From Bacilli bacterium (lineage in GTDB: Bacteria > Bacillota_I > Bacilli_A > RF39 > UBA660), in assembly GCA_900771805.1 (NCBI GenBank), contig CAAGPL010000045.1:62001-126000 (forward strand): a stretch of 64,000 bases of DNA, given 5' to 3'. Each line of letters begins with the position of its first letter. Within the stretch, counting starts at the first letter, position 1. Position numbers and translations under genes: made by a program. A model generated the notes under the pieces. The model did not search any database and was not told the DNA's origin. It saw only the letters and a program-made list of their open reading frames with translations. Below, one piece after another: positions 8,522 to 18,495 of the stretch.

Positions 8522-8773
8522 ATGAATAAAATCAATAATGAGAATGTTTTAAAATTAATAGCTGAAAATATAAGACATTATAGATTAGATAAGAATATGA
8601 CACAACAAGAACTTGAACTTAGTGCTGGATTAAGTACTTGTTATGTTTCAAGATTAGAAAATTGTACTAAAGATGATATTCTTTTAAGTACTTTAATAAA
8701 AATATGCAACGTTTTAAATATAGAATTAACTGATTTACTAAGTATAAAAAAGAAAAAAGTTAAAAAGAAATAA
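8522..8773 (+). CDS. XRE-family repressor
   Basis: 83 residues, nearly all one Cro/C1-type helix-turn-helix domain: IAENIRHYRLDKNMTQQELE then LSAGLSTCYVSRLENC, and LLSTLIKICNVLNIELTDLL for the dimer helices. A Lys-rich tail ends the protein. A GTAGGAG site precedes the ATG. It faces the 137-residue gene across two palindromes and most likely represses it and itself, holding the element in its integrated, silent state. The fold is clear. The operator assignment is inferred from position. Confidence 0.85.
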   Translation: MNKINNENVLKLIAENIRHYRLDKNMTQQELELSAGLSTCYVSRLENCTKDDILLSTLIKICNVLNIELTDLLSIKKKKVKKK

Positions 8774-8776
8774 TTT

Positions 8777-8806
8777 AAAGGAGATTAAAAAAATCTCCTT
8801 TTTTAA
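8777..8806. terminator. Bidirectional terminator
   Basis: AAGGAGATT and AATCTCCTT form a stem with A and T runs on the two sides, between the convergent XRE and CHAP genes. Confidence 0.75.
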
Positions 8807-10275
8807 TGTTTTGGAATACCATAGCCATAAATATATTTACTATCAATTTTATATTTTTTTCTTTTTACTTCATCTCTAGAATTACCTTCAATTGTATAAA
8901 CCTCTTTTCCATCACTAGTTTCTACAATACCAACATGATCAACATGACCATCTTGTTCCCAATCAAAAAATATTACATCACCAGATTTTGGTACATATCC
9001 CTTTTCTTTCCAAAGTCCTAAAGTTTTAAACCATGGTACTCCCTGTGTATGACAAGTTGAAAATTTTGGTACTGCTATATTTAGTTCTCCTACTTGATTG
9101 TAAACCCAAGATACAAAAACAGCACACCACTCTATTCTTGAATTAAATCCGTACCATCTCCAATATGGTTCTCCGCCCTTATTTCCAACTTGCGATAATG
9201 CAACATCGACAACATTAGAATTACCAGTACTATTTCCGTATACAACGTTTGACCATAAACTTTCATATTTATCATCCAATAATTCATTTAATTGTTTTTT
9301 CTGTTCATTATTAAGTGCATACTCATTAATCATCTCTTCAACAGTTTTACTATTAATGTTTATATATAGTATTTTTTTAGTATTACCATTATCATCTAAC
9401 TCGTCTGCAACATAATAAGACAACTCATTCATTTTCCAAAATATTTCTTTAAGTATTACCGTTTTTTCTTCCGTTATGGTCATTACATCACTACCATTTT
9501 TTCCGGAAGATACTACTACTGCATAAACGCTTAAAACGGCTTTCCATTCTGGTCTCTTCAAATTCAAAACATAATCATCATGAACATTTTCATTTTGGAT
9601 GTTATTTATTTTATCCGCTAATTCATTATTTAATTCAACAATAACACTACTCATGGTTTTATTTCCAGTATTTTCACTACTGAAAAATATTCCATACACA
9701 GAATTAAATAAAAAGCCAATCAAGCATAAAACTACTATTATAACAACAACAATCCATCCACCTGCTACTATTGCTGAAATAAGAGCTTTCGCTCCTGATA
9801 TTACAGCTTTTGCTATTTTTATTAATGCTTTAGCTAATGTCTTAACTGCTTTAATAGTCTTTTTGGTTGTTGCAATAATTCTTCTTGGCATCTTAGCTGT
9901 TTCTTTGGCTAATCTTTTACCATTTTTTATAGTTTTTTTAGTTGTTGTTTTAGCCTGTTTTTTAACTCTCTTTAAATTTCTTTTTTTATTTTCCTTTTCT
10001 CTTAAAAGCTTAAGATTATTTTTTAATTTTATTGCATTATTCTTTGTATCTAAAACGGCTTTTTCGCCATTGCTATATAAAATCTTACCGGTTTTATTAT
10101 AAATATTTTTTGTAGTTTCTTCTATCTTATTGACTCCATAAGAATTTGTAGACTCACCTCCGTTTCCTTCCTTGGTTTGAATAATATTATTTTTTAATTT
10201 TTCTTGCACTACTTCTTTTTTATTTAGGCTTTTTATGGTTTTATCCTTCTTATACCTTTGTTTTATTGTGTGCAT
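8803..10275 (-). CDS. Membrane-anchored CHAP cell-wall hydrolase of the transfer apparatus
   Basis: 490 residues. It has a basic, Lys/Thr-rich cytoplasmic N-terminus (residues 1-160), one membrane segment at about 170-197, a linker region, and a C-terminal CHAP amidase/endopeptidase domain from about 355. Catalytic Cys is at about 384 in IEWCAVFVSW and His at about 447 in HVDHVGIVE. Enzymes of this layout, VirB1-like, open peptidoglycan locally for the conjugative channel. It follows virB4 by four bases. The very basic N-terminus is longer than in many relatives. Confidence in the domain is high, in the exact bond cleaved low. Confidence 0.88.
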   Translation of the reverse strand: MHTIKQRYKKDKTIKSLNKKEVVQEKLKNNIIQTKEGNGGESTNSYGVNKIEETTKNIYNKTGKILYSNGEKAVLDTKNNAIKLKNNLKLLREKENKKRNLKRVKKQAKTTTKKTIKNGKRLAKETAKMPRRIIATTKKTIKAVKTLAKALIKIAKAVISGAKALISAIVAGGWIVVVIIVVLCLIGFLFNSVYGIFFSSENTGNKTMSSVIVELNNELADKINNIQNENVHDDYVLNLKRPEWKAVLSVYAVVVSSGKNGSDVMTITEEKTVILKEIFWKMNELSYYVADELDDNGNTKKILYININSKTVEEMINEYALNNEQKKQLNELLDDKYESLWSNVVYGNSTGNSNVVDVALSQVGNKGGEPYWRWYGFNSRIEWCAVFVSWVYNQVGELNIAVPKFSTCHTQGVPWFKTLGLWKEKGYVPKSGDVIFFDWEQDGHVDHVGIVETSDGKEVYTIEGNSRDEVKRKKYKIDSKYIYGYGIPKH

Positions 10276-10279
10276 AGTA

Positions 10280-12595
10280 TTATTCCCCTGGTTTTGTGGT
10301 CATTAATTTATATAACTTGGTTTCTTTAGGAAATTTATTTATGAATGGTACAAGACTACTACCATATTTAATAAGTCCACAACCAGCATCAGAATTTGTA
10401 ATATATGACATTTGTTCATCAGATATATTCAATAATTTTGCTAATTCCTTTCTATCTGATGAGGCTTGATTAAGCATAACTATAAATTCACTGTTAGATA
10501 GCATCGTAGATGCATCAACTGATGATAACAAATATTCAACATTTTGAGTTATTGCAGTTGGATATGCATTTCTTTTTCTAAACTGTCTCCATGCAGAATT
10601 AAAAAATGTTGCTGAATATTCATTAGCAAACATAACATGTATTTCATCAATAAATATATGTGTTCTTTTACCTTTTTTAAAATTATCCGATACACGATTA
10701 ATCATAGCATCAGTTATTACTAAAAGTCCCATAGTTTTTAATTGTTTACCAAGTTTATAAATATCATATGAAATTATTCTGCTACTTGTATTAACATTTG
10801 TTTCATGTGAAAAAACATTCAATGAACCATTTGTAAACAACTCTAAAGATAATGCTAAATTTTTTGCTTCTTTTTCAGGTTGTTGTAATAATTTTTCCCT
10901 CAGATCAATCAGTGTAGGCATTTTACCCGAATCATGATAATCTTCATATACCAAAGCCGTACATCTATCTATAATTGATTTTTCACGAGGACCTAAACCA
11001 TTTTTATCCAACTGCTCAAACAATGATAAAATAAACTCAGATTTATCACTTACCGGATTAACACCATCCCCATATCCTTCTGTCATATCCATTGCGTTTA
11101 TATGATCTTTACTACTAGCGGATATTTCTATTACTTCACCACCCATAGCATTAACTAATGCGGAGTACTCTCCTTCCGGATCACATATTAATATATCATC
11201 GTTTGTTGATAGCGACAAAAAGGTTATAAGTTCCTTTGCACTAAATGATTTTCCAGATCCAGGTACTCCGAGTAAAAACGCAGATTGATTTAATAAGTTT
11301 TCTTTATTAACCATAATTAAATTATTGCTAATAGCATTTTCTCCATAGTAAATTCCTCCCTCATCCATTATTTCTTGAACTCTAAAAGGATTTAAAACTG
11401 CTAAACTTTCAGTCGTTAAAGTTCTTAAGGTTTCAATATTTCTAACACCTATTGGAAGAACTGTATTTAAACCATCCATTTGTTGATACTTTAAAGGAAC
11501 TATTTGGCAAAGATGTTTTCTTGCTGTTAATAAAACTGTTTCTGTATCTGCATCTAATTGCTCTTTTGTATCTGAAGTTATAACCATTGTTAAATTAGCA
11601 AACATCATCCTTTGATCTCTAGTAGTCAAATCATCTAAAAACTCTTTACTCTCTTTTCTTTGTTGTTCTAAATCATAAGGAACAACTGCACTAAAATTAT
11701 TATTCGCATTTTGTTTTCTTTGCCAGTTTGTTATATTAGTTTCCACTCCAAGCAACCTATTTTCTACTTCCTTTACAGCTTCATCAGTTGGTATTGGTAT
11801 TACATCTATGCTCATCATCATATTTTGGTTCATATCCGTAAGCTCTGATACCATACTATCTTTAATGTAACTAGCATAATCTTTTAAAAATAAAACTCTT
11901 CCTACTTTGTTTCCCATTTCAAAATAATCACTTTTAAAACTAAATGAATCTGGACATATATAATCCTTAAAATTATGACCTCTTTTCATTTCGTTCTTTA
12001 AATCAAAATTAAAATTCGATTCTTCCCCAATTCTATAAAAATCATGCAATATTTTTAATCTATCATTCAAATTTAATTGACAACATTTTGAACCCAATTT
12101 AGATAAGTGGGAAATAATATCATTTGAAATTCTTCTAAAATATATTTTAGCATCCTCATAACTTTTTTTAAATATTGAAATAGTTAAATAAATTTCCCTA
12201 ACCATACCATTTGCATTTACTGATTTATCAAGTAACATTTGATTATATTCTTGTCTATAAATATCTAATCCATCTTCTTTAAACTTAAGTAAGATGTCTT
12301 TCTTAAAATCTTGTTTATTAATTCTTCTTAACGCTATTGTTATTTTTGTAGTAGCACCACTATCAAATGAGTTTAATAATTCTGAATAATCCAAAAACAT
12401 TGTTTCTTTATCTTCCTTTGATGCTACCGCATAATTAATATCAGTAAATCTATACATTATTGAATATTTATTTTTACCAACTAAAAATATACCATCAGAA
12501 TATATCTTTTTTATTGGTATTACTTCCTGAACACTTTTAGGTATAGTACTCTTCCCTTTCTCTTGATTTTTTATATTTTTAAGCGTTTTTATCAT
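10280..12595 (-). CDS. virB4: VirB4-like conjugation ATPase
   Basis: 771 residues, typical length. Walker A GVPGSGKS is at about 443-450, and Walker B HIFIDEIHVMF at about 640, with AITQNVEYLL after it as in the VirB4/TraE family. The N-terminal 400 residues are the usual CagE_TrbE_VirB domain. It powers assembly of, and substrate passage through, the type IV secretion channel at the membrane. The start overlaps the prgI stop as ATGA, with GGAGG before it, so translation is coupled. Confidence 0.95.
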   Translation of the reverse strand: MIKTLKNIKNQEKGKSTIPKSVQEVIPIKKIYSDGIFLVGKNKYSIMYRFTDINYAVASKEDKETMFLDYSELLNSFDSGATTKITIALRRINKQDFKKDILLKFKEDGLDIYRQEYNQMLLDKSVNANGMVREIYLTISIFKKSYEDAKIYFRRISNDIISHLSKLGSKCCQLNLNDRLKILHDFYRIGEESNFNFDLKNEMKRGHNFKDYICPDSFSFKSDYFEMGNKVGRVLFLKDYASYIKDSMVSELTDMNQNMMMSIDVIPIPTDEAVKEVENRLLGVETNITNWQRKQNANNNFSAVVPYDLEQQRKESKEFLDDLTTRDQRMMFANLTMVITSDTKEQLDADTETVLLTARKHLCQIVPLKYQQMDGLNTVLPIGVRNIETLRTLTTESLAVLNPFRVQEIMDEGGIYYGENAISNNLIMVNKENLLNQSAFLLGVPGSGKSFSAKELITFLSLSTNDDILICDPEGEYSALVNAMGGEVIEISASSKDHINAMDMTEGYGDGVNPVSDKSEFILSLFEQLDKNGLGPREKSIIDRCTALVYEDYHDSGKMPTLIDLREKLLQQPEKEAKNLALSLELFTNGSLNVFSHETNVNTSSRIISYDIYKLGKQLKTMGLLVITDAMINRVSDNFKKGKRTHIFIDEIHVMFANEYSATFFNSAWRQFRKRNAYPTAITQNVEYLLSSVDASTMLSNSEFIVMLNQASSDRKELAKLLNISDEQMSYITNSDAGCGLIKYGSSLVPFINKFPKETKLYKLMTTKPGE

Positions 12596-12951
12596 TTTTT
12601 AAAATCCTCCTTTTTTCTTTTATTTAACCAGTCTTTCAAAGTTAAGTAATAAATATCTTCGGATGAAAATTTTAAGTTTCTTGGTATTAATAATTCGGAT
12701 TTAATTAAAGCAAAGATAAACTTTTCAATAGTCATTCCGTTATATGTTACAAAACCTAAAACTACAAACGGTATAGCTCCTAACATACATATCCATGATA
12801 GAACTTCAGTATTTACCTTATTTCTTAACAAAAAATATAATAAAACTGCTGATAAACACGATAATAAAGAAAAAATGAATTGTCTTACTGACAATCCAAA
12901 AAATATATTTTCTTTATAGTTTCGTATTTCTCTGTTTATTTTCACTTCCAC
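12592..12951 (-). CDS. PrgI-family small membrane protein (VirB3-like)
   Basis: 119 residues starting at GTG (12951), preceded by GGGAGAGA. It has MEVKINREIRNYKENIFFGL followed by two membrane segments (about residues 25-45 and 50-70), the pattern of the PrgI family that lies directly before virB4 in Gram-positive conjugative elements. It is thought to act as the VirB3 equivalent, tying VirB4 to the inner channel. Overlap with virB4 is four bases. Confidence 0.88.
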   Translation of the reverse strand: MEVKINREIRNYKENIFFGLSVRQFIFSLLSCLSAVLLYFLLRNKVNTEVLSWICMLGAIPFVVLGFVTYNGMTIEKFIFALIKSELLIPRNLKFSSEDIYYLTLKDWLNKRKKEDFKK

Positions 12952-12953
12952 TT

Positions 12954-13466
12954 CTATCTCTCCCTTTCAGAACCCCTAAACATTGAATCTTCTATATCTT
13001 CAAGTTTATTAGAATCTCTTACCACCATAGTTTGTAATCTAGTATCGCTTTTCGCCTCATCATAAGCCTCTATAATATCTGAACTTAAAAAATGAAAGTT
13101 TTTCTTTTCATAGTTTTTCTTATCATTAATAAAACTATCTATATATTCTATCGCTATTTGTTCATTAATTCTTAAATCTTTTGGATTAAGACCAATATCC
13201 ATACACAATAAAGCTTGATTAAAATATTTTTCATCTTCTTTTTTTAATGCATTTAACTGGTTATACATAATAGTTAAAAATTGTCGTGATGTTATATCAC
13301 TCATATATTTTTCCGTAACCTGATCTAATATCTTTTCGTAATGAACCGCAGGAACTTTAGTGGGTTCTTGCGTATCAGGATTTATATACCTATAAGTCAT
13401 ATCACTTATACTCTTACTCATATCTTTTAATTTTAATTGTGTAAAATCATCATATTGTTTTCTCAT
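12954..13466 (-). CDS. Conjugation-region protein of unknown function
   Basis: 170 residues, soluble, helical and charged, with no membrane segment. It begins MRKQYDDFTQLKLKDMSKSI, and the middle carries LTIMYNQLNALKKEDEKYF. GGAGAG precedes the ATG. It sits in the transfer operon between virB6-like and prgI, only two bases from prgI, where Tn1549-type elements often have a variable small gene. Not recognised. An accessory role in transfer is inferred from position only. Confidence 0.6.
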   Translation of the reverse strand: MRKQYDDFTQLKLKDMSKSISDMTYRYINPDTQEPTKVPAVHYEKILDQVTEKYMSDITSRQFLTIMYNQLNALKKEDEKYFNQALLCMDIGLNPKDLRINEQIAIEYIDSFINDKKNYEKKNFHFLSSDIIEAYDEAKSDTRLQTMVVRDSNKLEDIEDSMFRGSERER

Positions 13467-13492
13467 ATTTTCATCTCTCCTTTTTTCTTATT

Positions 13493-14329
13493 TTATAATC
13501 CCATCATTTCTTTAACTACTCTATCAGATAGTTTAACAGTTCCAACCAACACAAGCATATTAAAAATTAATTCACTTATGTACTTCCATGATTGTGCCAC
13601 AACTGATGCATTAGAATCTACAACCGGAGCGGATGATGCAAACAATGAAAATATAATGCAAGAGAGAACTATTATGACGCCCTCTAAACATACTGCACTA
13701 TATGATTTCAAAAAGTTTCTTCCTACGCTTTGAGTTGGTTCTCCTGCAAATGCCGACAATGGAATTGGTGCTATTGCTGTGTATAAATAAAGTTTAAAAA
13801 ACCTTCCATAAACAGTCATTATCATTATGAATGATAACACCGTAACAACTAAGCTTCCTATTAAGCCAACTATCCATAATGGAATTGAATCTAAAAAACT
13901 GCAACTTTCAATTGCAGTTATAAGTTCACTTGGTAATGTCGTTTTCGTATCAATACCAATACTTGCAGTTTTTATTATTGTTGTTATTATTCCTTGAACA
14001 ATTTTTATAATTGATAGCATAAGATCTAAACCATATGTCACAACTCCCTTAGCAATAGCAAATCTTAAAAATAATTTCAGGGCATGTTCTGGTTTCTTTA
14101 CCTCAGTTAAAGATGCACAAGTTTTCATTACACCAATAACAAAAAACAAAACTAAAAGGGCTAGCCCAATTGCTTGCATAGCCCCATGAATATCTTTTAT
14201 TACATCCCAAATAACTCCATTTTTAAAAGTTTCTGGTGTTTGTGTGATTAAATTCCAAATTTCATTAAGTTTAGAATCCCATATATCTAATGCATTTTGT
14301 AATGCTTGTACAACCCAGTTATCACTCAT
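13493..14329 (-). CDS. VirB6/TrbL-like channel membrane protein
   Basis: 278 residues with about six membrane segments (clusters at about 50-70, 100-120, 150-185, 200-250) and the characteristic N-terminal amphipathic stretch containing WNLITQTPETF. The core ALGLALLVLFFVIGVMKTC-like segment and the later PIPLSAFAGEPTQSVGRNFL loop match the TrbL/VirB6-like proteins of Tn1549 elements. It forms part of the membrane channel for DNA. GGAGGTGAG precedes the ATG. It lies between the Maff2-like and the unknown 170-residue gene. Confidence 0.85.
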   Translation of the reverse strand: MSDNWVVQALQNALDIWDSKLNEIWNLITQTPETFKNGVIWDVIKDIHGAMQAIGLALLVLFFVIGVMKTCASLTEVKKPEHALKLFLRFAIAKGVVTYGLDLMLSIIKIVQGIITTIIKTASIGIDTKTTLPSELITAIESCSFLDSIPLWIVGLIGSLVVTVLSFIMIMTVYGRFFKLYLYTAIAPIPLSAFAGEPTQSVGRNFLKSYSAVCLEGVIIVLSCIIFSLFASSAPVVDSNASVVAQSWKYISELIFNMLVLVGTVKLSDRVVKEMMGL

Positions 14330-14347
14330 TATCTCACCTCCAAAACT

Positions 14348-14668
14348 TTATTTAGTTATCATATCTAGTATTTCTTTAGTAAATGTAATTACTATACCAC
14401 CTGCAACGGTTAAAAATCCATTTGCTCTTTGGCTAGGATCATGTGCTTTTAAGGATAAACCTATTTGCAATATACCGAAACCTAACAAAATTAATCCTAT
14501 CGCCCTTATCAAACTAAAAATAAACGACGATAGATTATTTACTACTGCTAGTGGATCATTGGTTGCAAAAACCGTCATACTAAATCCAAAGCTAACCAAA
14601 AATACCAAGGATGCAATTGTATAAATTTTATATATTTTTTTTATAATTTTTTCATTTTTATTTTTCAT
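14348..14668 (-). CDS. Maff2-like small membrane protein
   Basis: 106 residues with a basic N-terminus, two membrane segments, and the segment AIGLILLGFGILQIGLSLKA followed by HDPSQRANGFLTVAGG. That second pattern (GLS-x-KAHDPSQR-x-NG) marks the Maff2/VirB2-like family that is placed between virD4 and virB6 in CTn elements, probably a pilin-like channel subunit. The start overlaps the end of virD4 and has GGAGGGAAAG before it. Confidence 0.82.
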   Translation of the reverse strand: MKNKNEKIIKKIYKIYTIASLVFLVSFGFSMTVFATNDPLAVVNNLSSFIFSLIRAIGLILLGFGILQIGLSLKAHDPSQRANGFLTVAGGIVITFTKEILDMITK

Positions 14669-16466
14669 TTCTTTCCCTCCGAATTAAATAGTCATTTATA
14701 TTTTCAGAAGATACAATATCATATTCATCTTCATTTTCTTTATCTTCATAAATATCTTCATTACCATTAATTTTATAATAATCAATATTTATTGTTGCAA
14801 CTGCTTTAGTAACTTTCCCATGAATGTATGGGCAAGCACCACCTATTAAGGATTGTTTTACGTTTGGATGTTTTAAAACATCATACTTGTAATCCTTAAT
14901 AGGCCTTTCACCCCTTATAAAAAGTAAAGCATACTTGTTATCCAATCTTGCTATTTCATCTGCTGTCATTAGTTCTCTTCCAGCAATCTGATAATTAGTC
15001 GAATAATTACCACTTCTTCCGCTAGACTTTCCATAAGTATTAGTATCAATTGTTTCTTTTCCTAAAAGTTCGCTTGCATATTTATGAACAGATTGTTCAT
15101 TTCCACCAAGGTATAAAAATTCATCACAATTTCCTATAATACTTTCCCACTGCTTTTCAAATAAGGCTTTTAGTTGTGCTAGGTTTTGCAATATTATAGA
15201 TACAAATACCTGCCTAGATCTCATTACAGACAAAATCTTTTCAAAATCATTAGGTAAACTAATATTAGCAAACTCGTCCATCAAGAAATGAACAGGTATT
15301 GGTAAACCGCCATCATATTTATAGTCTGCTAAATAAAACAATCTCTGAAACAGTTGGGTATATAATATACTTACCAAAAAATTAAAAGAAGAATCATTAT
15401 CTGGTATTATTGCAAACAAAGCAACTTTTTTATCTCCAAAATCATCTAAATCCAGTTCATCTGTTGAAGTTAAAGATGCAACAGTGCTTAAATTAAATTT
15501 TTCCAATTTAGAAATTAAAGTTATTTGTATAGATTTTAATGTTTTACCCGAACCACTATGATAATTTTTATAATATTTAACTGCTATGTGATCTGGATCT
15601 TTTTCTTCTAATCGTTGGAATAACATATCAAGAGGACTTACATACATATCATCGTCCTCTTTTACATCACCATATCGTAGCATTTCCATAACCATTGAAA
15701 AATTCTGTTCTTCTTCTGGGGCTTCATACTTAAGATAAAATATAAGTGCTGATAATAACATAGAAGCAGCCGTATCCCAAAATGGATCAGAAGTAGTTCC
15801 TGTCTTAGGCGTTGTTGATTTAAATATATTTGTTACTAGTTTTTGAACATCATTATCACTATTTACGTACTTAATAGGATTATAACAATGACTTTTGTCC
15901 ATATTTATTAAGTCTAAAACTCTAACCTTGTAACCTTTTTGCTTTAAAAAACCTCCAACTGATCTTACAATTTCTCCTTTAGGATCTAAAACTACATATG
16001 AAGTATTTGCTTGAAGTATGTTAGGTATGCAGTAAAATCTAGTTTTACCTGCACCAGAACCTCCAATTACTACGGTATTTAAATTTCTTCTATGTATTTT
16101 CCCATTTAATCCAATAGCCACTCTTCTTGTTAAAATTTTATTATTGTTATATGGTTTTTGAAAATATTTATTTTTAACGTTGGATATTAAACCCCATTTT
16201 GCTGAGCCGTATTCTTCTGTTTTTCTATAATTTTTTCTTGTAAAAGTATATACTCCAATTATGAATACATATATTATTAAAAATAAAAATATCGTTTTTG
16301 GAGTAGTACTAGTCCATGTTATTTCAAATGGATTACTTATAATTATTGGAAATACTCTCATTAGTTCCACTAGACCTTTATCAATGTATGGTGCTAGCCC
16401 AATTGCTAACCAAATACAAGGTATCATTCCAAAAAGATACAAAAACAAATCTTTATTATCTTTCAT
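14658..16466 (-). CDS. VirD4-type coupling protein (TraG)
   Basis: 602 residues. Two N-terminal membrane segments (about 8-28 and 58-76) are followed by Walker A GGSGAGKT at about 145-152, VLDPKGE at about 168, and Walker B VHFLMDEFANI at about 390. A late VRSRQVF/SIILQNLAQL segment is typical of TraG/TraD ATPases. It brings the relaxase-DNA complex to the secretion channel. Directly preceded by pcfB, its usual partner, with a weak ribosome binding site that suggests coupling. Confidence 0.95.
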   Translation of the reverse strand: MKDNKDLFLYLFGMIPCIWLAIGLAPYIDKGLVELMRVFPIIISNPFEITWTSTTPKTIFLFLIIYVFIIGVYTFTRKNYRKTEEYGSAKWGLISNVKNKYFQKPYNNNKILTRRVAIGLNGKIHRRNLNTVVIGGSGAGKTRFYCIPNILQANTSYVVLDPKGEIVRSVGGFLKQKGYKVRVLDLINMDKSHCYNPIKYVNSDNDVQKLVTNIFKSTTPKTGTTSDPFWDTAASMLLSALIFYLKYEAPEEEQNFSMVMEMLRYGDVKEDDDMYVSPLDMLFQRLEEKDPDHIAVKYYKNYHSGSGKTLKSIQITLISKLEKFNLSTVASLTSTDELDLDDFGDKKVALFAIIPDNDSSFNFLVSILYTQLFQRLFYLADYKYDGGLPIPVHFLMDEFANISLPNDFEKILSVMRSRQVFVSIILQNLAQLKALFEKQWESIIGNCDEFLYLGGNEQSVHKYASELLGKETIDTNTYGKSSGRSGNYSTNYQIAGRELMTADEIARLDNKYALLFIRGERPIKDYKYDVLKHPNVKQSLIGGACPYIHGKVTKAVATINIDYYKINGNEDIYEDKENEDEYDIVSSENINDYLIRRERNEK

Positions 16467-16468
16467 AA

Positions 16469-17101
16469 TTATTTTTCTTTTACTTTCTTTATTCTTTTAG
16501 ATTTAAAATCATTTGATTTAGATGATCCTCTTTTATCAATGGTTTTCTTCAACTCTTTTAAATCTTTTCTAACAGAAGGCTTTTCATCCTTCTTATAGCC
16601 CTCCCTTGAACAATCTGAGGAAATATCGGACTGAGGGCTTTTCTCCGTTTCCTTCTTGGGGTTTAATGGTTCATTTTTCTCTTTTGTTAGTTCTTCCTTT
16701 TCTTTTGATTTTTCAGACTTAATTGTTGCTGATTCGAAAAATCTTTCAAATATACGATTGATTTTAGCAGCGTCTTCAGCTCTTACGATTATATCAACCA
16801 TACCATCTTTTTTAGATTGTTTCTTATCAAACAAAACATTATATAAAACTCCATATTTTTTTGCTTCTTTAACAAATGTTTTTAAGTCCTTTTCTGACAA
16901 TGTAAACACCTTTAATTCTTTCCCTGATTTAATCATATTATTTAAAGTTGTTTTACCTCTTGATTTTGTTTTATCTTTTGATATTGCAATTAATATTGCC
17001 CCAATATTTTTAGCTGCCGATCCAGTAACTTTAAGAGCCATTTCAGTTCCTTGTAATGTCATTTTTACCATAGTTTCAGCAGCATCACTTGATGAGTTCA
17101 T
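16469..17101 (-). CDS. pcfB: PcfB-like (DUF3801) relaxosome protein
   Basis: About 210 residues, starting at ATG 17101 behind AAGGAGGTGC, inside the end of the relaxase gene. An upstream in-frame start lacks a site. The first 130 residues are the DUF3801 domain (DAAETMVKMTLQGTEMAL, KELKVFTLSEKDLKTFVKEA, then a basic AKKYGVLYNVLFDKK). The last 75 residues are disordered and rich in Lys, Glu and Ser. In enterococcal plasmids PcfB links the relaxase PcfG to the coupling protein PcfC, and the order relaxase-pcfB-virD4 here fits that. Confidence 0.85.
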   Translation of the reverse strand: MNSSSDAAETMVKMTLQGTEMALKVTGSAAKNIGAILIAISKDKTKSRGKTTLNNMIKSGKELKVFTLSEKDLKTFVKEAKKYGVLYNVLFDKKQSKKDGMVDIIVRAEDAAKINRIFERFFESATIKSEKSKEKEELTKEKNEPLNPKKETEKSPQSDISSDCSREGYKKDEKPSVRKDLKELKKTIDKRGSSKSNDFKSKRIKKVKEK

Positions 17102-18440
17102 CTTTTTGCACCTCCTTACTATTTTCTTTCTCAAAGTCATCAATATTTTTCTTAATTTTGCTTAAAGAATTATCTATTTCTTCACACATTTTCACCTTCT
17201 TTCTAATTTTCTTTATTTCTTCATATGTTGATTTAATTTCATTTTGAAGTTCATCTTTTTCAGTAAGATTTAAAGTTTTATTATACTTGATACATAATTT
17301 ACTTCTTTTATCCACAAGCAAATTTAATTTCTCATCCACTTTCTTGAAATATGAAAAAAATTGCTCATAAGTTGTAATTTTATTACTTACAAGCAATTTC
17401 GTTTGATTAGATATACTTTCCATTTTTTTAATATCAGCTCTAATGTTTGCAGATAATCTCTGACGGGGATATTGTTTTGGAAAAACCTTAAGCAAATAAC
17501 AATAATACAGATATAATCCATATATTCCGTGATTTTTGTTTCTTTTCTTTGGCAAAAGATTTCTATTATTTTTCTTAATCCCATACTCCTCCATAAAAGG
17601 AATTCTTGTATGTTGCGTTTCTTCAATTCTTTCTTTAATTCTATTAATACTATAATCTTTTCCAAAATTTCTTTCTAACCTGATATTTTTATTATATGGG
17701 GTTCTCCTTATACTCAAAATATTATTACCTCTATAAATAATCTTATAGTCCATCGCTTTCATTAGATTTTCAAAGTCTTTATATGAATAAGCTTGTCCGA
17801 TTGCTCTATCTACATCAGCCTTTGCGGTAGTATAATAATTATCATTAGAAGTGTATTTTAAATAATAGTTCTCATAATTTATCTTACTTCTTTTACAAGG
17901 TTTTTCTTTAAGAATTGATAATCCATACTCTTCACATAATTCATCTGATAATCGTCTTAATTTTGCATAATTAATTCTATTATCATAATACTTCTTACCA
18001 TCTTTAAAAGATACTGAGTTTATTACAAAGTGATTATGTATATGATTGGTATTAACGTGCGTAGATACCATAACTTCAAATCTATCACCCCACATTTCTT
18101 CAGCAAGTCTAACACCTATCTCATGTGATAATTCTGGTGTAACTTCATTTTCCTTAAATGATTGAAATGAATGAAAACCTAAAATTCCTTTTGTTTTATT
18201 ATAACTTTTTTTAGTTAACATCATATCTTCATAAGCATTTTCTTCACAACAATTAATTCCAGAAACATAATATTTTTTTTCATTCTTAATATCTATATTT
18301 GAATATTCATCAATAGAATGAAGTTCATTATACACATCCTTTATATAATCTTCATTAATTGTTTTTTCGGGGTCTGTTATATAATCTATTACATGATCTA
18401 ATCTTTTATCTATTTTCCATATACCAGTAGTTGCAATCAT
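17085..18440 (-). CDS. MOB relaxase (mobilization nuclease)
   Basis: 451 residues from ATG 18440 (AGAGGTGATA before it). Residues 10-160 form the relaxase domain: the nicking Tyr is probably among YISG/YVSGINC near residue 60, and the metal-binding cluster HVNTNHIHNHFVINS lies at about 128-143. The C-terminal third is a long coiled-coil, Lys-rich region. It nicks oriT, stays bound to the 5' end and pilots the strand. mobC is two genes upstream and the candidate oriT is just beyond. pcfB overlaps its end. Confidence 0.93.
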   Translation of the reverse strand: MIATTGIWKIDKRLDHVIDYITDPEKTINEDYIKDVYNELHSIDEYSNIDIKNEKKYYVSGINCCEENAYEDMMLTKKSYNKTKGILGFHSFQSFKENEVTPELSHEIGVRLAEEMWGDRFEVMVSTHVNTNHIHNHFVINSVSFKDGKKYYDNRINYAKLRRLSDELCEEYGLSILKEKPCKRSKINYENYYLKYTSNDNYYTTAKADVDRAIGQAYSYKDFENLMKAMDYKIIYRGNNILSIRRTPYNKNIRLERNFGKDYSINRIKERIEETQHTRIPFMEEYGIKKNNRNLLPKKRNKNHGIYGLYLYYCYLLKVFPKQYPRQRLSANIRADIKKMESISNQTKLLVSNKITTYEQFFSYFKKVDEKLNLLVDKRSKLCIKYNKTLNLTEKDELQNEIKSTYEEIKKIRKKVKMCEEIDNSLSKIKKNIDDFEKENSKEVQKDELIK

Positions 18441-18460
18441 TATCACCTCTTTTCAAAGAA

Positions 18461-18495
18461 AAAAAGAACTCATCAATCTGATAAGTTCTTATAAG
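18461..18495 (-). terminator. Possible terminator before the relaxase gene
   Basis: Minus-strand AAGAACTTATCA and TGATGAGTTCTT pair almost fully around a tiny loop and run into TTTTTTTC, at the end of the 125-residue gene. It would lower readthrough from the mobC side into the relaxase-pcfB-virD4 operon. Confidence 0.6.

Noticed and set aside
9599..10102. 167-residue plus-strand frame opposite the CHAP gene
   Set aside because: It is the antisense of the Lys/Thr-rich N-terminus and membrane segment of the CHAP protein, has no ribosome binding site, and is only hydrophobic because of the AT-rich complement.
17387..17665. 92-residue minus-strand frame inside the relaxase gene
   Set aside because: Same strand, other frame, wholly nested in a relaxase with clear homology; basic composition comes from the A-rich codons of the relaxase coiled coil.
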